A stretch of 64,000 nucleotides of DNA, taken from positions 1 to 64,000 of the forward strand of contig CAVONB010000012.1 in assembly GCA_963697205.1 (NCBI GenBank). Direction: 5' to 3'. Source of the stretch: CAVONB01 sp963697205. Its GTDB lineage: Bacteria; Pseudomonadota; Alphaproteobacteria; Rhizobiales; Hyphomicrobiaceae. The notes under the pieces are model-generated. The model was not told the origin of the DNA. It was given only the letters and a program-made list of their open reading frames with translations, and ran no database searches. Shown here piece after piece: positions 42,971 through 52,455 of the stretch (positions within the stretch are counted from its first letter, which is position 1; the number at the start of each line of letters is the position of its first letter). The translations under genes were made by a program, and so were the position numbers.

Positions 42971-45196
42971 ATGCAGACTGCGGAGGGGCGCAAGCACCTG
43001 GTGCTGGTCGGCGGCGGCCACACCCACGTTCTCGTTCTGAGGGCGCTAGGCATGCAGCCCGAGCCGGGGCTGGTCGTGACCGTGATCGCCAAGGAAATTT
43101 CGGCCCCCTATTCGGGGATGCTGCCCGGCTACGTGGCGGGGCACTACGGCCTCGACGACATCCATATCGACGTGGTTCGGCTGGCGCAGTGGGCGAATGT
43201 TCGTCTCGTGCACGGAGTCGTGGAGAGTGTCGATCGCGCAGCGCGGCGGGTGCACATTGCCGGTCGGGAGCCTCTCGGCTACGATCTGCTGTCGATCGAT
43301 ATCGGCATCACGCCCCGGCTGGGCACGATCGTCGGCGCCGATGCCCACGGCATCCCCGTGAAGCCCGTCTCGACATTCGCTCAGCGATGGCAGGCGCTAG
43401 AGGCGGCCTCACTCTCGCCGCACGGTCCGAGGCGCCTGGCGGTCATCGGCACCGGTGCTGCAGGCTTCGAGCTCATCCTGTCCATGCGCCACCGCCTGAT
43501 GGCGCAGGCCGCGTCAGCTGGGATCGATCCGGCAGCCTACGAGTTCGCCCTTGTCGGCAGCAGCAGGTTGCTGCCCTCCCACAATGCCTGGTCACGCGCC
43601 ATCGCCCGCCGCGAACTAACAGCGGCCGGTGTCAAGCTGATCGAGCATCGGCGGGTGGCTGAGATCAACGACAATGGCTTGCGCTTCGTGGACGACGGGG
43701 TGCTGCCGGCCGACGCTGTTCTGATGGCAACCGACGCGGGGCCCGCGCCGTGGCTGCGCGCCTCGGGTCTGCCCGTCGATGAGCGCGGCTTCCTGGCCGT
43801 TCGCCCGACCCTGCAGGTGCTCGACGACGACGACGTCTTCGGCGTCGGGGATTGTGCGACCGTCCTGGAGCACCCGCGCGAGAAGGCAGGCGTTTTCGCC
43901 GTGCGCCAGGGCCCGCCCTTGACGGACAATCTGCGGCGTCGTCTGCGCGGGCAGGCCGCGCGCCCCTTCACGCCGCAGCGCGACTTCCTGACGCTCCTGT
44001 CGCTTGGCGACAAGCGCGCCATCGCGGCCCGCAACGGTCTGGCGATATCAGGTGGCTGGGTTTGGCGCTGGAAGGACAACATCGACCGCGCCTTCATGGA
44101 GAAGTTTGAAGATCTCCCGCGAACCGCGAGCATGTCGGCCGCGCTGGACGAGGATCAGCCGATGCCGTGCGCCGGCTGCGGGGCCAAAGTCGGCCCCCTC
44201 GCGTTGGGCGCCGCGCTCGATCGGCTTGGCGATGTGGAGACGCGTGACGATGCGATCGTGCGCGACGAGGGACACGCGACGCTCGCCCTTGAGACCGTCG
44301 ACTATCTGCCGGCCTTCTGGCCGGAGCCCTATCTGTTCGGCGAGATTGCTGCCCACCATGCCATGAGCGACATTTTCGCCATGGGCGGCGCGCCGGAGCG
44401 GGCCCTGGCCACCGTCGTGCTCCCCTATGGCGTGGGAGCGCGAACGCAGGAGGATCTCTATCAGGTGCTGGCAGGTGCGCGCGCAGCCTTCCGCTCCGTC
44501 AGTGTGAGGTTGGAGGGCGGTCACTCCAGCGTCGGTCCCCAGATGGCAGCGGGATTTTTCGTGGCCGGCAGTGTCCAGCGCGCCCAGTTGCTGCGCAAGT
44601 CCGGACTGAACCCCGGTCACGCACTGGTGCTGACCCGCCCGATCGGCTCCGGTCTCCTTTTCGCGGGGATGATGCGCGGCCAGGCGCCCGGCGGTGCGAT
44701 TGCTGCCGCCCTCGACACGATGCGGCGCTCCAATGGTCCCGCCGCGCGCGTGTTATGGCGATTTGGTGCGGCAGCGGCGACCGACGTGACAGGGTTCGGT
44801 CTCGCCGGGCACCTTCTGGAGATGCTCGACGCTTCCCGCGCCGCCGCGGCGATCGATCTCGGCGCGATCAGGCTCTATCCCTCGGCGCTCGACCTGGCGC
44901 GTGCGGGCGTGGCGTCGACGCTCGTGCCGGAGAATGCGCGGGTTGCCGATCGTCTAGGCGGCGACGGATCGCATGAGCCATACTTGCAGGCTGTGCTGTT
45001 CGATCCGCAGACCGCCGGCGGCTTGCTGGCCGCGATCCCGGCCAACCAGGTGGCGGCGTGTGTCGCAGCCTTGCGCGCGCTCGGCGAGGTCCATGCGGCC
45101 CACATCGGTGAAGTCGTCGAGCCAAGCGATGGTCGCGCAGCGATCGCATTGAACGGCCGGTTGGGTGACCACGAGCCCGGACATTGTCCAGTCTGA
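42971..45196 (+). CDS. selD: FAD/NAD-oxidoreductase fused to selenide, water dikinase (SelD)
   Basis: A 741-residue fusion. Residues 8-380 are a pyridine-nucleotide-disulfide/NDH-like oxidoreductase with an FAD-binding start HLVLVGGGHTHVLVLRAL, a second dinucleotide motif VIGTGAAGFE and GVGDCATVLE. Residues 395-741 are SelD, with C400 and C403 in PCAGCGAKVGP at the active-site position (cysteine, not selenocysteine) and MSDIFAMGGAPERAL, VTGFGLAGHLLEM. SelD makes selenophosphate from selenide and ATP for SelA. The fused oxidoreductase may supply reduced selenium. Such fusions are known. The ATG at 42971 has GGAGGG 10 bases upstream; 42953 is an alternative. Confidence 0.94.
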   Translation: MQTAEGRKHLVLVGGGHTHVLVLRALGMQPEPGLVVTVIAKEISAPYSGMLPGYVAGHYGLDDIHIDVVRLAQWANVRLVHGVVESVDRAARRVHIAGREPLGYDLLSIDIGITPRLGTIVGADAHGIPVKPVSTFAQRWQALEAASLSPHGPRRLAVIGTGAAGFELILSMRHRLMAQAASAGIDPAAYEFALVGSSRLLPSHNAWSRAIARRELTAAGVKLIEHRRVAEINDNGLRFVDDGVLPADAVLMATDAGPAPWLRASGLPVDERGFLAVRPTLQVLDDDDVFGVGDCATVLEHPREKAGVFAVRQGPPLTDNLRRRLRGQAARPFTPQRDFLTLLSLGDKRAIAARNGLAISGGWVWRWKDNIDRAFMEKFEDLPRTASMSAALDEDQPMPCAGCGAKVGPLALGAALDRLGDVETRDDAIVRDEGHATLALETVDYLPAFWPEPYLFGEIAAHHAMSDIFAMGGAPERALATVVLPYGVGARTQEDLYQVLAGARAAFRSVSVRLEGGHSSVGPQMAAGFFVAGSVQRAQLLRKSGLNPGHALVLTRPIGSGLLFAGMMRGQAPGGAIAAALDTMRRSNGPAARVLWRFGAAAATDVTGFGLAGHLLEMLDASRAAAAIDLGAIRLYPSALDLARAGVASTLVPENARVADRLGGDGSHEPYLQAVLFDPQTAGGLLAAIPANQVAACVAALRALGEVHAAHIGEVVEPSDGRAAIALNGRLGDHEPGHCPV

Positions 45197-45453
45197 GATT
45201 GGCACCGAAGCATCCGCAGACAACGGCGTCGGCGTCGCCGCAATGGGACCACCCTCCGCCAGGAATTTGTCCGTAGGCTGGTGGGATATCGGCACCTTCT
45301 GGCACGTCGCTTGCGCCAATGCGGCACGACATCGCCCCTCATCGCGCCGCCTTTACTTAAACTGTGGGCGCTTGGCCGGCCGCTTGAGTACTCGAATGCA
45401 GCGCTCCAGTGCGCGTCACGGGCTATCGCGAAATGTTTAGGTGAGGCGTATCG

Positions 45454-48400
45454 ATGCCTGTCGTATCCCCCGAGCACTGGTTTCTCGATTCCGAGCATAC
45501 GCAGCGCCGTCCCGCGTTCACGCGTGGCAATGCCGTCGTGCCGCTCGTAGACGGCATGAGCTACATGGCTGACCTGCACGCCGAGTTGGCCACATGCGAT
45601 CAATCCGTGTTGATCGCCGGCTGGCGGGCATCCAATGGACAGTTGCTCAATCCCGCAATGTCGGACGGCGGACTGAAGGGGGAATCCTTCGTCGATACAG
45701 TCGTCGCAGCTGCCCGCCGTGGCTGCAGCGTCAAGGCGCTGCTGTTCAACGTCCCCGGCACCGAGGCGCCCGGACCGTTCCGCTTCTGGCATGCGCGCGA
45801 CAACTACGAGTTCGCGCGTGCCGTTAGGCAAGCCGGCGGCGAAGCGATCCTCGACAGCCGCCTGGCTCCGGTCCCCGCCTCCGCGCACCACCAGAAGTTC
45901 ATTCTCACCACATCTGCCGACAGCGCGCGCAACGTCGCCTATCTCGGCGGCATCGACGTGTGCCTCGATCGCTGGGATCGGCCCGAGCACGATGCCGCGC
46001 CCGAGAGACAGTGCGATGTCGTCCGTGCCGGGACTATGGAGACCCATACGCCGAGCCAGCCGGGATGGCACGACATCCAGGTGCGGCTGCAAGGACCTGC
46101 GATTGCGCAGATATGGGAGGCGTTCCGCGAGCGCTGGAACGATCCTCGCCCGGCCAATCACGACCCGCTGCTGGCGCTCTATCGGCGCGGCACGCCTATG
46201 GACGCTGGGGTGCCGGCATCGCCGCCGGCCGGCACGCAAGCCGTCCAGGTGAACCAGACCCTGCCGCCCGGCGTGTTCCCCAAACTCGGTGGACCCGGCG
46301 AGATGACGGTGGCACGCGCGCACGAGCATGCCATCGATCGCGCCGAGCACTATGTCTACGTCGAGGATCAGTACGTCTGGCCGTGCTCGCTTGTCGCCAG
46401 GCTCGAGAAGGCTCTGAAGCGCGGCGTTCATGTGTTAATGGTCGTCGCCCGCGACTACGACGCCCCCGGCCTGGCGATGATCGCCAAGCGCTTGCGCCAT
46501 CAGGTGGTCGAACGGCTGGCGCGCGCCGGCGGCGATCGGTTCCTCATGGTCCACATCGAGCGCGACAACGGCAAACAGATCTATGTTCACTCCAAGGTCC
46601 TGATCGTCGACGACTGCTATGTCTCCGTCGGCTCGGCAAACTTTAACGCGCGCAGCTTGACGAACGACACCGAGCTGCAGATCGGCGTCGTGGACGAAGA
46701 CCTCGTGGAGACGCGGCTCGCGGGCAAGCCGGTCAAAGTCTGCCGGTTCGCGCACGAGTTGCGTTGCGCGCTGTGGGCCGAGCATCTGGAGCAGCCGATC
46801 GACGCCATCCGCGATCCGATCGCTGCGCTGACCGGGCTGTGGCCACACGTCCCGATCGCGCCCAGCCGGCGTGCGCACCGCCACGATGCCTCACTGTCCC
46901 CGCTGAGCCTGGAGCCAGCGGCCGAGTATGTGACGACCTTGATTACCGAGCGCATGGCGCAGATTCCGGTCGTGTCCCTGCCGGAGGGATTGCTCCATCG
47001 CGACGCCGTCAAGCTGGCCGTCGACACCGTGATCCGCGGGCCGCAGGCAGCGCTACTGCTGAAGGCGCTGGAGGAAATGCTGAACCCCGATTTTGCGCCC
47101 AAGCTGGCGAGAATCGGTCGGCAGGTGGCCAGCAGCATGGATCCCGACCACGCGCCGCAGGGCTCGGAGGCCGCGATCGGCGAGCAGATCCTCTACAAGC
47201 TGAGGCGCCGTCAGTTGCCGCAAATGGTCGACTGGTTCGATCCCGGTCTGCTTGTGAAGATCGGAATCCGCGACATGATCTCCGGCACCATCGGCCAGTA
47301 CGCCGACCAGCGGCTGATGCAGGCCGCGTCCGATCATGTCGCCTCCGAGCAGGATCTCGTCGCCCGATACGACTATTCCAACGCGGCCGATCCCGATCCC
47401 AGAAGGCACGTGGAGACCGATCCGCAAGGTCGGATCTGGGTCGACTACATTGCAGATCTTGGCGACGGCTTCGAAGCCACCTACACCATGGCCCACTTGA
47501 TGGCCTATGAAACACTCCAGGTCGCCGGTGCCCAGCACGGCGATGCGGCACATCGTTTGCCGGCAGGCCAGATCCTCGTCATGGGTGGAGACCAGGCCTA
47601 CCCGCAAGGCACGACCCAGGAGTATCAGCAGCGCCTGGTCGATCCCTACAACTGGGCCTTCATGACGGATCGCCCCACCCGCAAGGTCTTCGGCATTCCC
47701 GGCAACCACGATTGGTACGACGGCCTCAACGCCTTCTCGAGCCTGTTTACGTCCGCGCGCGACAGGATCTCCGGCGGCATTGGCAAGCAGATGGGTGGCT
47801 GGCGCTGCCATCAGCATCGCAGCTACTTCGCCATCCGTCTGCCGCACGACTGGTGGATCTGGGGCCCGGACATCCAGCTGGAAGGCAATCTCGATGATCC
47901 CCAGCGGGACTATTTCGATATTGTGAGCGACTACACGCGTCCTGGCGACAAGATCATCATCTGCCTTGCCGAGCCCAGTTGGCACCACGAGAACTACGAC
48001 AATCTTCACGAGATCAGCATGTTGGCGCGAAAGCGCGGCGCCAAGATCTGCGCCGTTTTGGCCGGCGATTGGCACCACTACAGCCGGTACACGAATCCGA
48101 ATCTCGGCGTGCAGTTCATCACCTGTGGGGGTGGTGGCGCCTTCGCTCACGCCACGCACCAGCTCAAGGAGCACCTCGACCTGCACTGGGCCGAGCCGAC
48201 CGGCGAAACGCATCGCAAGGCCGATCCCGCCGATCCGCTCAGCTTCAATCGCATGGAGCAGGGCATCGTCAAGGACCGAGATAGCATCGACTATTCGATG
48301 AAGGACTACCCGCTCGATGTCGCCGACGAAACCGCGCAGCCGGCCGGCGGTAAGTCCGAAAACCAGCGCCCGCGATTCAAAGCAAGCACGCTGTCGAAAG

Positions 48401-49311
48401 CCGCCTACAACCTCGTCCACTACAAGTACCACACGCCGAGGATCTACCCCTCGAAGGCCAAAAGCCGCCTCCTGGCGCTCCGCAATCTGTTCCTGCCGTT
48501 CCGCAACAAGAAGTTCGCGCTGCTCGTCGGCATGATCTATTTCCTCTACGCCTGGGTGTTCCAGGTCTCCGCACCGACGCTGGACTTGAAGGAGTTCGCA
48601 CCCACCGGCAAAGTCTCGGGCGCGGAGGCGTTGGCACTTGCGAGCAAGGCCTTCTGGGCCACGATCAGTCCCACGCGCGTCATGGCTGCCGCAAAGGCAA
48701 GTCCGCTCTTCTTCTTCATGCTGATCGGCCTTTGGGCAGGCCTCATCTACTACGTCGATCTGGGCAAGGGCGTGCTTCAGTCGATCGGAAAGTTCCTGCT
48801 CGGCTCGATCCACTTCTTCATGCACTTGACAGCACTTTTGATCATCAATCTTGCCGCGTTTGTGCCGAGCGCGATGATTGGCGCGCTTCCGGTGGTACTG
48901 TCAGGCGGACTGTTTTCCGGTGTCGGCGATGAGGTTGCCGCGGTGCTGAGGGAGGCAAGCATGCTCGTCACGTACGCTGTGGTCTCCATCCTGATCGGCG
49001 GCTTCGTCGGCGCATCGATCATGGGCCTGTACTGGACCGTCACCTCCACGTTCCTGAATATGCACTGTGGCGATGCGTTTGGCGCACTCATGATCAAGGA
49101 TTACAAGCACTTCCTGCGCCTGTGCTTCGAGCGTGACCGCGTCACGATCTATCCGATCGCCGTCGACAAGGTGCCGGGACGAAAGGGTTGGCGCGTGCCG
49201 ACGCAGGAGGAACGCGCCACGACACCGTCGCAGATCGTACCCAGGCAACCCCTCAACCCGCATCTCATCGAGGCACCGATCGTCATTCGCGCCGAGGACA
49301 TAGACGCCTGA
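45454..49311 (+). CDS. Phospholipase D - metallophosphoesterase - membrane fusion protein
   Basis: A 1285-residue protein. Residues 20-430 are a phospholipase D domain pair: H146-x-K148 (HHQKF) in a degenerate first motif, and the full second motif H379-S-K381 to D386 (HSKVLIVD) with GSANFNARS. Residues about 660-900 are a calcineurin-like metallophosphoesterase with DLGDG, GGDQAYP (near 711), GNHDWYDG (near 750) and GDWHHYSRY (near 871). From about 1020 on, four or more hydrophobic segments (FALLVGMIYFLYAWVF, SPLFFFMLIGLWAGLIYYV and others) anchor it in the membrane. It stands alone between selD and the cluster B genes. A phosphodiester or phospholipid substrate is likely; the pairing is unusual. 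No signal peptide is seen. Confidence 0.88.
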   Translation: MPVVSPEHWFLDSEHTQRRPAFTRGNAVVPLVDGMSYMADLHAELATCDQSVLIAGWRASNGQLLNPAMSDGGLKGESFVDTVVAAARRGCSVKALLFNVPGTEAPGPFRFWHARDNYEFARAVRQAGGEAILDSRLAPVPASAHHQKFILTTSADSARNVAYLGGIDVCLDRWDRPEHDAAPERQCDVVRAGTMETHTPSQPGWHDIQVRLQGPAIAQIWEAFRERWNDPRPANHDPLLALYRRGTPMDAGVPASPPAGTQAVQVNQTLPPGVFPKLGGPGEMTVARAHEHAIDRAEHYVYVEDQYVWPCSLVARLEKALKRGVHVLMVVARDYDAPGLAMIAKRLRHQVVERLARAGGDRFLMVHIERDNGKQIYVHSKVLIVDDCYVSVGSANFNARSLTNDTELQIGVVDEDLVETRLAGKPVKVCRFAHELRCALWAEHLEQPIDAIRDPIAALTGLWPHVPIAPSRRAHRHDASLSPLSLEPAAEYVTTLITERMAQIPVVSLPEGLLHRDAVKLAVDTVIRGPQAALLLKALEEMLNPDFAPKLARIGRQVASSMDPDHAPQGSEAAIGEQILYKLRRRQLPQMVDWFDPGLLVKIGIRDMISGTIGQYADQRLMQAASDHVASEQDLVARYDYSNAADPDPRRHVETDPQGRIWVDYIADLGDGFEATYTMAHLMAYETLQVAGAQHGDAAHRLPAGQILVMGGDQAYPQGTTQEYQQRLVDPYNWAFMTDRPTRKVFGIPGNHDWYDGLNAFSSLFTSARDRISGGIGKQMGGWRCHQHRSYFAIRLPHDWWIWGPDIQLEGNLDDPQRDYFDIVSDYTRPGDKIIICLAEPSWHHENYDNLHEISMLARKRGAKICAVLAGDWHHYSRYTNPNLGVQFITCGGGGAFAHATHQLKEHLDLHWAEPTGETHRKADPADPLSFNRMEQGIVKDRDSIDYSMKDYPLDVADETAQPAGGKSENQRPRFKASTLSKAAYNLVHYKYHTPRIYPSKAKSRLLALRNLFLPFRNKKFALLVGMIYFLYAWVFQVSAPTLDLKEFAPTGKVSGAEALALASKAFWATISPTRVMAAAKASPLFFFMLIGLWAGLIYYVDLGKGVLQSIGKFLLGSIHFFMHLTALLIINLAAFVPSAMIGALPVVLSGGLFSGVGDEVAAVLREASMLVTYAVVSILIGGFVGASIMGLYWTVTSTFLNMHCGDAFGALMIKDYKHFLRLCFERDRVTIYPIAVDKVPGRKGWRVPTQEERATTPSQIVPRQPLNPHLIEAPIVIRAEDIDA

Positions 49312-49340
49312 TCCGACGGCCGTATCGGCCGACGGCGCCG

Positions 49341-50717
49341 TCACTTGGCGGAGATGACGCCTTGCTGTTCCAGGCGCCGCGCAATCCTGAGCGCGAGGTC
49401 CTCCCGCCAGGGCGCAGTTATGATCTGCACGCCGATGGGCATCGGATCGAGCGGCACAGGAACGGCCACGACGGGCAGTCCGATGAACGAGATCGGCTGC
49501 GTGTAAAGGCCGAGATTGGGGCGCACGGGCAGTTCTCGGCCATCGATGTGGAAAGTCTGTTGCCCGAGGCGCGGCGCCGTGCATGGCGTGGCAGGAGCCA
49601 CGATCACATCAACCTCATCGAAGAGGCGGAGGACCCGATCGCGAAACCAGCGGCGCAGCTTCTGAGCCTTGATTACCGCGGCCGCGGGCACCATGGCCCC
49701 CGCGATCAGCCGGTCGCGGGTCGCCGGATCGAACGCGGCGGCATGTGTGCGCAATCTGTCGAGATGGAGGGCGGCACCCTCGCTCGCCGTAATCAGGAAG
49801 GCAGCCGCTCGGGCGCGTGCCACCTCCGGTAATTCGATGGATGCGCGCGCGCCGAGCGCAGACGTCACGCGCTGCATCGCCGCCTGGGCTTCAGGTCCCA
49901 GGCCGCGCGCGAAATAGCCGCCCGCCACGGCAACCTTGACGTCGGAGACCGGCGCATCGAGCAGGGGCGTCACCGGCTCGATCGGCCGCCCGCTGCACAC
50001 GGGATCTTCGAGATCGGGCCCCTGTAGCGCATCGTAGGCGAGGGCAAGGTCGCCGCTTGAGCGCGCAAACGGCCCGATGTGATCGAGGCTGGAGACGAAC
50101 GGAAACGTGCCCGTGCGCGGCAGGCGGCCAAAGGTCGGCTTCAGCCCGAAGATCCCGCACAGGGAGGCTGGCACGCGGATCGACCCGTTGGTATCGGACC
50201 CCAGTGCGATGGGCACCAGACCGGCCGCCACGGCCGCCGCACTACCGCCCGACGACCCGCCCGACATGCACGCGGGATCATGAGGGTTGCGCGACGCGCC
50301 ATCATGTACGTTCTCGCCCGTGAAGTCGTAGGCGTATTCGCCCATGTTGAGCGCGCCGACCAGGACCGCTCCCGCGGCCTCGAGCCTGCGGATTGCCACC
50401 GCATCGGTGGTGGCTGGCGGCGCCGAGCGATTGATCCGCGATCCAGCCCGCGTGGGCAATCCCGCGACATCGAACAAGTTCTTCACCGCGAAAGGTACGC
50501 CGGCCAGCGGCAGGGACGTCGCGCGGCCGGTCGCTTCGGCATCGAACCGCGCCGCCGCCGCGATGGCGCGATCGGCTGTGACATTCGTGAAGGCGCTGAC
50601 GGATGCGTTGCGCGCGGCGATATCGGCAAGTGCCGTCGCTACGACGTCCCCGGCCTTCAGTTGGCGTTGAGTGACCGCGGTTGCAATGTCCGCGGCGCCT
50701 CGGGATCGCTCACTCAT
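49341..50717 (-). CDS. AtzE-like amidase
   Basis: A 458-residue amidase-signature enzyme. The triad reads K79 (PFAVKNLFDV), S155 (cis-Ser in SGGSSGGSA) and S179 (GSDTNGSIRVPAS). It lies 3 bp downstream of a 63-residue AtzG-like gene, the pairing known for 1-carboxybiuret hydrolase AtzE-AtzG in cyanuric acid breakdown. Other AtzE-family members act on different amides, so the substrate is inferred from context. Last gene of the nine-gene cluster B operon. Confidence 0.88.
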   Translation of the reverse strand: MSERSRGAADIATAVTQRQLKAGDVVATALADIAARNASVSAFTNVTADRAIAAAARFDAEATGRATSLPLAGVPFAVKNLFDVAGLPTRAGSRINRSAPPATTDAVAIRRLEAAGAVLVGALNMGEYAYDFTGENVHDGASRNPHDPACMSGGSSGGSAAAVAAGLVPIALGSDTNGSIRVPASLCGIFGLKPTFGRLPRTGTFPFVSSLDHIGPFARSSGDLALAYDALQGPDLEDPVCSGRPIEPVTPLLDAPVSDVKVAVAGGYFARGLGPEAQAAMQRVTSALGARASIELPEVARARAAAFLITASEGAALHLDRLRTHAAAFDPATRDRLIAGAMVPAAAVIKAQKLRRWFRDRVLRLFDEVDVIVAPATPCTAPRLGQQTFHIDGRELPVRPNLGLYTQPISFIGLPVVAVPVPLDPMPIGVQIITAPWREDLALRIARRLEQQGVISAK

Positions 50718-50720
50718 CGC

Positions 50721-50912
50721 TCAGGCCTCGAAGGTCGCGGCAGGGTCGAGATCGTCTGGCAACTGCAGCCCCTCGACCAACCGCATGTTGTCGGCAAGGA
50801 CGGCAAGGTTGGCATCGATCCCCGCCGCCCAGTCGTCCTCGATCGCAAGACCGAGCAACGATGCAAGCGCGATCCGCCACTGCTGGATGTCGTCCCGTGC
50901 GTCCGCGTCCAT
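50721..50912 (-). CDS. AtzG-like small subunit (DUF4089-type)
   Basis: A 63-residue helical protein (IQQWRIALASLLGLAI, then ANLAVLADNMRLVEGL and acidic PDDLDP). Size, sequence style and position just before an AtzE-like amidase match AtzG/DUF4089 proteins, which are related to the GatC subunit and stabilise AtzE. Too small to assign by itself; the neighbour makes the call. Confidence 0.78.
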   Translation of the reverse strand: MDADARDDIQQWRIALASLLGLAIEDDWAAGIDANLAVLADNMRLVEGLQLPDDLDPAATFEA

Positions 50913-50959
50913 GGAGCGTTAATCCCTTCGATGACGAAACCTGGCGCCGGCCAACTGAC

Positions 50960-52438
50960 CTAGCCGCAGCCGCAATGACAACGATAATGATCTTCGAGAA
51001 CGCGCGAAAGCTCCGCCACCTGGTCCTTGACGACCGACATTGAAGGTAGGGCTGCGCGCAGCCGTCCCATCAACTCGGCTTCCGCCGCCGCGAGATCTAC
51101 CGTTACGAGGCGCCCCTCGCGGACCACAGGCCGCCCCGCGACATGGAGATCGCGCAGATGTGCCTTCGTCGCGCGCGCCAGCACCAGGCTGGCCGGCGCA
51201 ACGTCGGCCCACAGGAGGTCGTGACCCATCTGGTCGAGATCGAGCGACATCAGATCCGCGTCCCCGCCTGCCGCGACGTGTCCGCCGTGCCGCGCACCGT
51301 CGATGGCAAACCGGCCGTTGGCTGTGGCAAACGCCAGCGCGTCTCCTTGCGACATCGCTGTCTCGTAACCGGAACCCTTGCCGAGTGCGTAGTTGAGCCG
51401 CAACTCCCGCAACCCGTCTTCGTCCTCGTCGAGCGCAAGCCCGTCGAGGCCCATGGCGATCCGGCACCCGCGCCGCACCATTTCCGGCAGGGCCGCGACG
51501 CCTGACCGGATGGCGAGGTTGGAGGAGGTGTTGATGACGATGGTGGCGTCACGCGCCGCGATCAGCTCCAATTCGTCCGGTCGCGCCCAAACACAATGGG
51601 CCAGCGACAGGCGCTCGTTGAGCAAGCCGATTTCGTCCAGATGGTGGACGAGACCCTGAGGATAGGCCGTGTCTGCCCATGCGCGCTGGTATTGCGTCTC
51701 CAGCAGATGCATGTGAACGCGACGTCCACTTTGCGCCGACCTCTCGGCGATGACCCGCAGCATCGCGTCGCTACACCACTGCACGCCAGCGGGACCATAC
51801 TGTACCGTGACCAGCGGATCATCGATATGATCGGCCGCGACGGCATCGACGAGCGCAAGCTGGTCCTCGAGGGGAAGCGGTGGCTTCAGGAAGCGATCGG
51901 TGACGAGCGCCCGCGCCGCCGAGGGCAACTGTGCGAGGATCGGATCGCTAGCGCCGTAGACCAGCGGGTTGCGATCGCGCAGTTGAACGGCAAATGCGAT
52001 CCGCAATCCCACCGCGCGCGCCGCGCCGATCACCTGCTGCGCTTCGGTGGGATAGTCGGTGAAGCCCTGCACGCGTGTGTAATGAATCATGGCGGCGCCG
52101 ACGCCGCCGAGAGCCATGCGGCCCATCGCGACGATGCCGGCGAGCCAGGGATCGACGGCCGGGATCGTCGCGAGCCGGAAGAGCCAGCTCTCCAGCGGCT
52201 CGTCAAAGCCACCCATGGCGCTGTTTCTGACGATGCGCGCGTGGTCATGTGCATTGCAGAGCGCCGGCATCACCAGCCGGCGTGCGCTTTCGCTGGGGGC
52301 GGCGCCGTGAGATGGTTCTGCCAGATGCGCGATCCGCCCCTTGCGGATCACGATCCGGGCAGGGCAGAGGCCCCTGTCGACTGGCGGAGGTACGATTGCA
52401 TCCGCCATGAGCTCCAGATCAGACGTCGTATCCGCCAC
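50960..52438 (-). CDS. Amidohydrolase family enzyme (AtzA/TrzN/deaminase type)
   Basis: A 492-residue amidohydrolase. The mononuclear metal set can be read as H64-x-H66 (NAHDHAR), H244 with E247 (HMHLLETQ), H281 (LAHCVWA) and D332 (MGLDGLALDED). This pattern is that of the triazine hydrolase/cytosine deaminase/SAH deaminase group. The C-terminus is odd, ending RCHCGCG. It could deaminate or dechlorinate a heterocycle ahead of ring opening. A second ATG at residue 11 is possible. 17 bp separate it from the upstream binding-protein gene. Confidence 0.88.
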   Translation of the reverse strand: MADTTSDLELMADAIVPPPVDRGLCPARIVIRKGRIAHLAEPSHGAAPSESARRLVMPALCNAHDHARIVRNSAMGGFDEPLESWLFRLATIPAVDPWLAGIVAMGRMALGGVGAAMIHYTRVQGFTDYPTEAQQVIGAARAVGLRIAFAVQLRDRNPLVYGASDPILAQLPSAARALVTDRFLKPPLPLEDQLALVDAVAADHIDDPLVTVQYGPAGVQWCSDAMLRVIAERSAQSGRRVHMHLLETQYQRAWADTAYPQGLVHHLDEIGLLNERLSLAHCVWARPDELELIAARDATIVINTSSNLAIRSGVAALPEMVRRGCRIAMGLDGLALDEDEDGLRELRLNYALGKGSGYETAMSQGDALAFATANGRFAIDGARHGGHVAAGGDADLMSLDLDQMGHDLLWADVAPASLVLARATKAHLRDLHVAGRPVVREGRLVTVDLAAAEAELMGRLRAALPSMSVVKDQVAELSRVLEDHYRCHCGCG

Positions 52439-52455
52439 CGCGACCTCCCCCAGCT

